A stretch of DNA of 13,454 nt. Origin: DASXTS01 sp036505275 (GTDB lineage: Bacteria > Actinomycetota > Actinomycetes > Mycobacteriales > Pseudonocardiaceae). Shown piece by piece: positions 12,561-13,454 of this stretch; position 1 is the first letter of the stretch; each line of letters starts with the position of its first letter. The notes below the pieces were generated by a model, which made no database searches, was not told the origin of the DNA, and saw nothing but the letters and a program-made list of their open reading frames with translations. The stretch lies in NCBI GenBank assembly GCA_036505275.1, contig DASXTS010000529.1, positions 1 to 13,454 of the forward strand, given 5' to 3'. The translations under genes were made by a program, and so were the position numbers.

Positions 12561-12879
12561 CATCCCCAGTCCGTAGTCGGAGGCGATGCCGCGAAGGCCG
12601 ATCGCGTAGCCCTGCCCGACCGCGCGGAACTTCCACTCGACCCCCGTTGCGGTACAGCTCACCGAAGACCAGCGCGGTCTCCGTGGAGCAGTCCTCGCTG
12701 AGGTCGTAGCGGGCCAGCTCGGCGTTGTCGGCCTGGTTGACCACCCGGATGTATGCGTTGCGCACCTGGCCGATCGCCTGCTGGCGGGGTTCCTGGCGTC
12801 GCAGATCGACGCCAGGAAGACCACCTTTGTCGAAACCCCCCGGCAGCCCGGCGAGGTTGACGTAGATCACCTCGTTCCC
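12561..12879 (-). pseudogene. TerD-family (tellurium/stress protein) C-terminal fragment with three frameshifts
   Basis: On the minus strand the fragment reads EVIYVNLAGLPGGFDK, VVFLASICDARNPAS, AIGQVRNAYIRVVNQADNAE, LARYDLSEDCSTETALVFGE, LYRNG and EWKFRAVGQGYAIGLRGIAS. This is the second half of a TerD protein (calcium-binding stress proteins of the ter system). The pieces lie in different frames: one extra base at 12824-12825, one missing near 12780-12781, and one extra in the C5 run at 12641-12645. Correcting these three gives a continuous sequence. The N-terminal half is missing (replaced by TraG-like sequence), and past 12561 a foreign tail runs into the dehydrogenase fragment. It is nonfunctional as read. 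Family assignment is certain; decay versus sequence error is open. Confidence 0.82.
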
Positions 12880-12887
12880 GGGGTGGC

Positions 12888-13454
12888 TCAGCCGGGAATG
12901 TCGTCCACCACGGTGAGCAGTGTGGCCATGTCGCGGTGCCCGAGTCGGCCGTAGTAGGTCAAGTACCGCCACACCGGATGCTGCCAGTGCATCCCGATCC
13001 GGACCAACGTCCAGGTAACGCCCTCGAACAGCAGCCCGCGGCCCTCGGGCAGCTTGGCGATGTCGCCCTCGTGCAGCACCCGCTGCCGCTGGATCGAGAA
13101 CGACGGGTTGATCTGCGGAATGGCTTGGGCGTACGGGCCGACGTAGGCAGTGGACCGGGTGAAACCGATCATCACCCGGTCGTACTCACCAGCGGCGGCG
13201 GACAACGCATTCAGGGTGTACGGCTCAACCACACCGGACAGCACCAGCTTGGTGGTGAACAGGGTGAGAAACCCCGTCCGCCTGCGGCCCCAGCGGGCCC
13301 GGGCCCGGGATAGGTCCTGGATGCCCACGACCAGGTGCAGGCTCTGCCCGCCGGCCTCACTGACGATGGCCGGCAGCCGGATCGGTGCGGTGTTGTTCGC
13401 CTCGTCCAGCACGAACGTGGTATGCGAACGGCGCGGCTCGGCGCCGGTGGCCTC
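12888..13454 (-). pseudogene. TraG/TraD-like type IV coupling ATPase, C-terminal part (5' end off the window, 3' end replaced)
   Basis: The minus-strand frame is open from the right edge to a TGA at 12890-12888. It reads TTFVLDEANNTAPIRLPAIV (Walker B region), SEAGGQSLHLVVGIQDLSRA, FLTLFTTKLVLSGVVEPYTL, LSAAAGEYDRVMIGFTRSTA and LLFEGVTWTLVRIGMHWQHP, as in coupling ATPases of actinobacterial type IV secretion systems. These feed single-stranded DNA-protein complexes to a mating channel, unlike TraB pumps. Between RARWG and GFLTLF the residues RRRT replace the usual PxAD-type turn, explained by two compensating single-base changes at 13272-13287. After about WRYLT the tail (YYGRLGHRDMATLLTVVDDI) is not one I recognise, and TerD sequence begins just beyond the stop, so the true end is probably lost. 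Gene start lies outside the window. Confidence 0.75.

Noticed and set aside
1..13454. tRNA gene, attachment site, insertion sequence or integrase
   Set aside because: I looked for tRNA-like cloverleaf ends, transposase motifs and tyrosine or serine recombinase motifs on both strands and saw none.

Overview
The window looks like chromosomal or plasmid DNA from a high-GC actinomycete. Codon third positions are almost all G or C, GTG starts are frequent, and Shine-Dalgarno sequences are GGAGG-type. Gene content fits a conjugative or integrative element of the AICE/Streptomyces-plasmid type, and I would guess Pseudonocardiales (Amycolatopsis, Saccharopolyspora, Pseudonocardia). That placement is inference from protein flavour only.

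Layout. (1) 1-503, minus strand: the remnant of a GntR/UTRA regulator that has lost its DNA-binding N-terminus. It butts against a plus-strand excisionase-like gene (512-673) that has lost its own N-terminus, so a breakpoint lies at about 503-511. (2) 676-3659: a tightly packed, co-directional string of small element genes, mostly of unknown function, many overlapping by ATGA or GTGA. It includes a small two-helix membrane protein, a winged-helix-like protein and a membrane-anchored HNH/DUF1524 nuclease broken by two single-base frameshifts. (3) 3656-6512: a membrane/spread module with an SpdB2-like four-helix protein, two further small membrane proteins and a zinc-ribbon protein with an internal in-frame start. 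(4) 6591-8552: the FtsK/SpoIIIE-type translocase (TraB/TraSA class) that would move double-stranded DNA between mycelia. (5) 8627-9854: a ParB-like regulator split by a frameshift, then a cysteine-rich small protein. (6) 9893-11839: a large DUF3987 protein with a DnaB-N-like front, the only replication-type protein here. It is followed by the start of another gene that contains a 24-bp inverted repeat built from CTGACAGAA units.

At about 11927, exactly where the inverted repeat ends, element DNA gives way to a 1.5-kb patchwork. It holds the C-terminus of an acyl-CoA synthetase, the first 21 codons of a short-chain dehydrogenase, a TerD fragment in antisense, and the C-terminus of a TraG/TraD-type coupling ATPase in antisense. 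None of these is a complete gene.

As a system, the intact core (about 676-11839) would give transfer (TraB plus Spd-like membrane proteins), DNA handling (DUF3987 protein, ParB-like protein) and accessory functions. No integrase, tRNA, attachment site or recognisable RepSA/RepAM/prim-pol gene is present. Nine single-base indels, nearly all in or beside short G/C runs, break or locally shift the HNH, ParB, acyl-CoA synthetase, TerD and TraG sequences. Six of them lie in the last 1.5 kb. This points either to a decayed graveyard beside the element or to sequence/assembly error near a contig end; the sequence alone cannot tell which.
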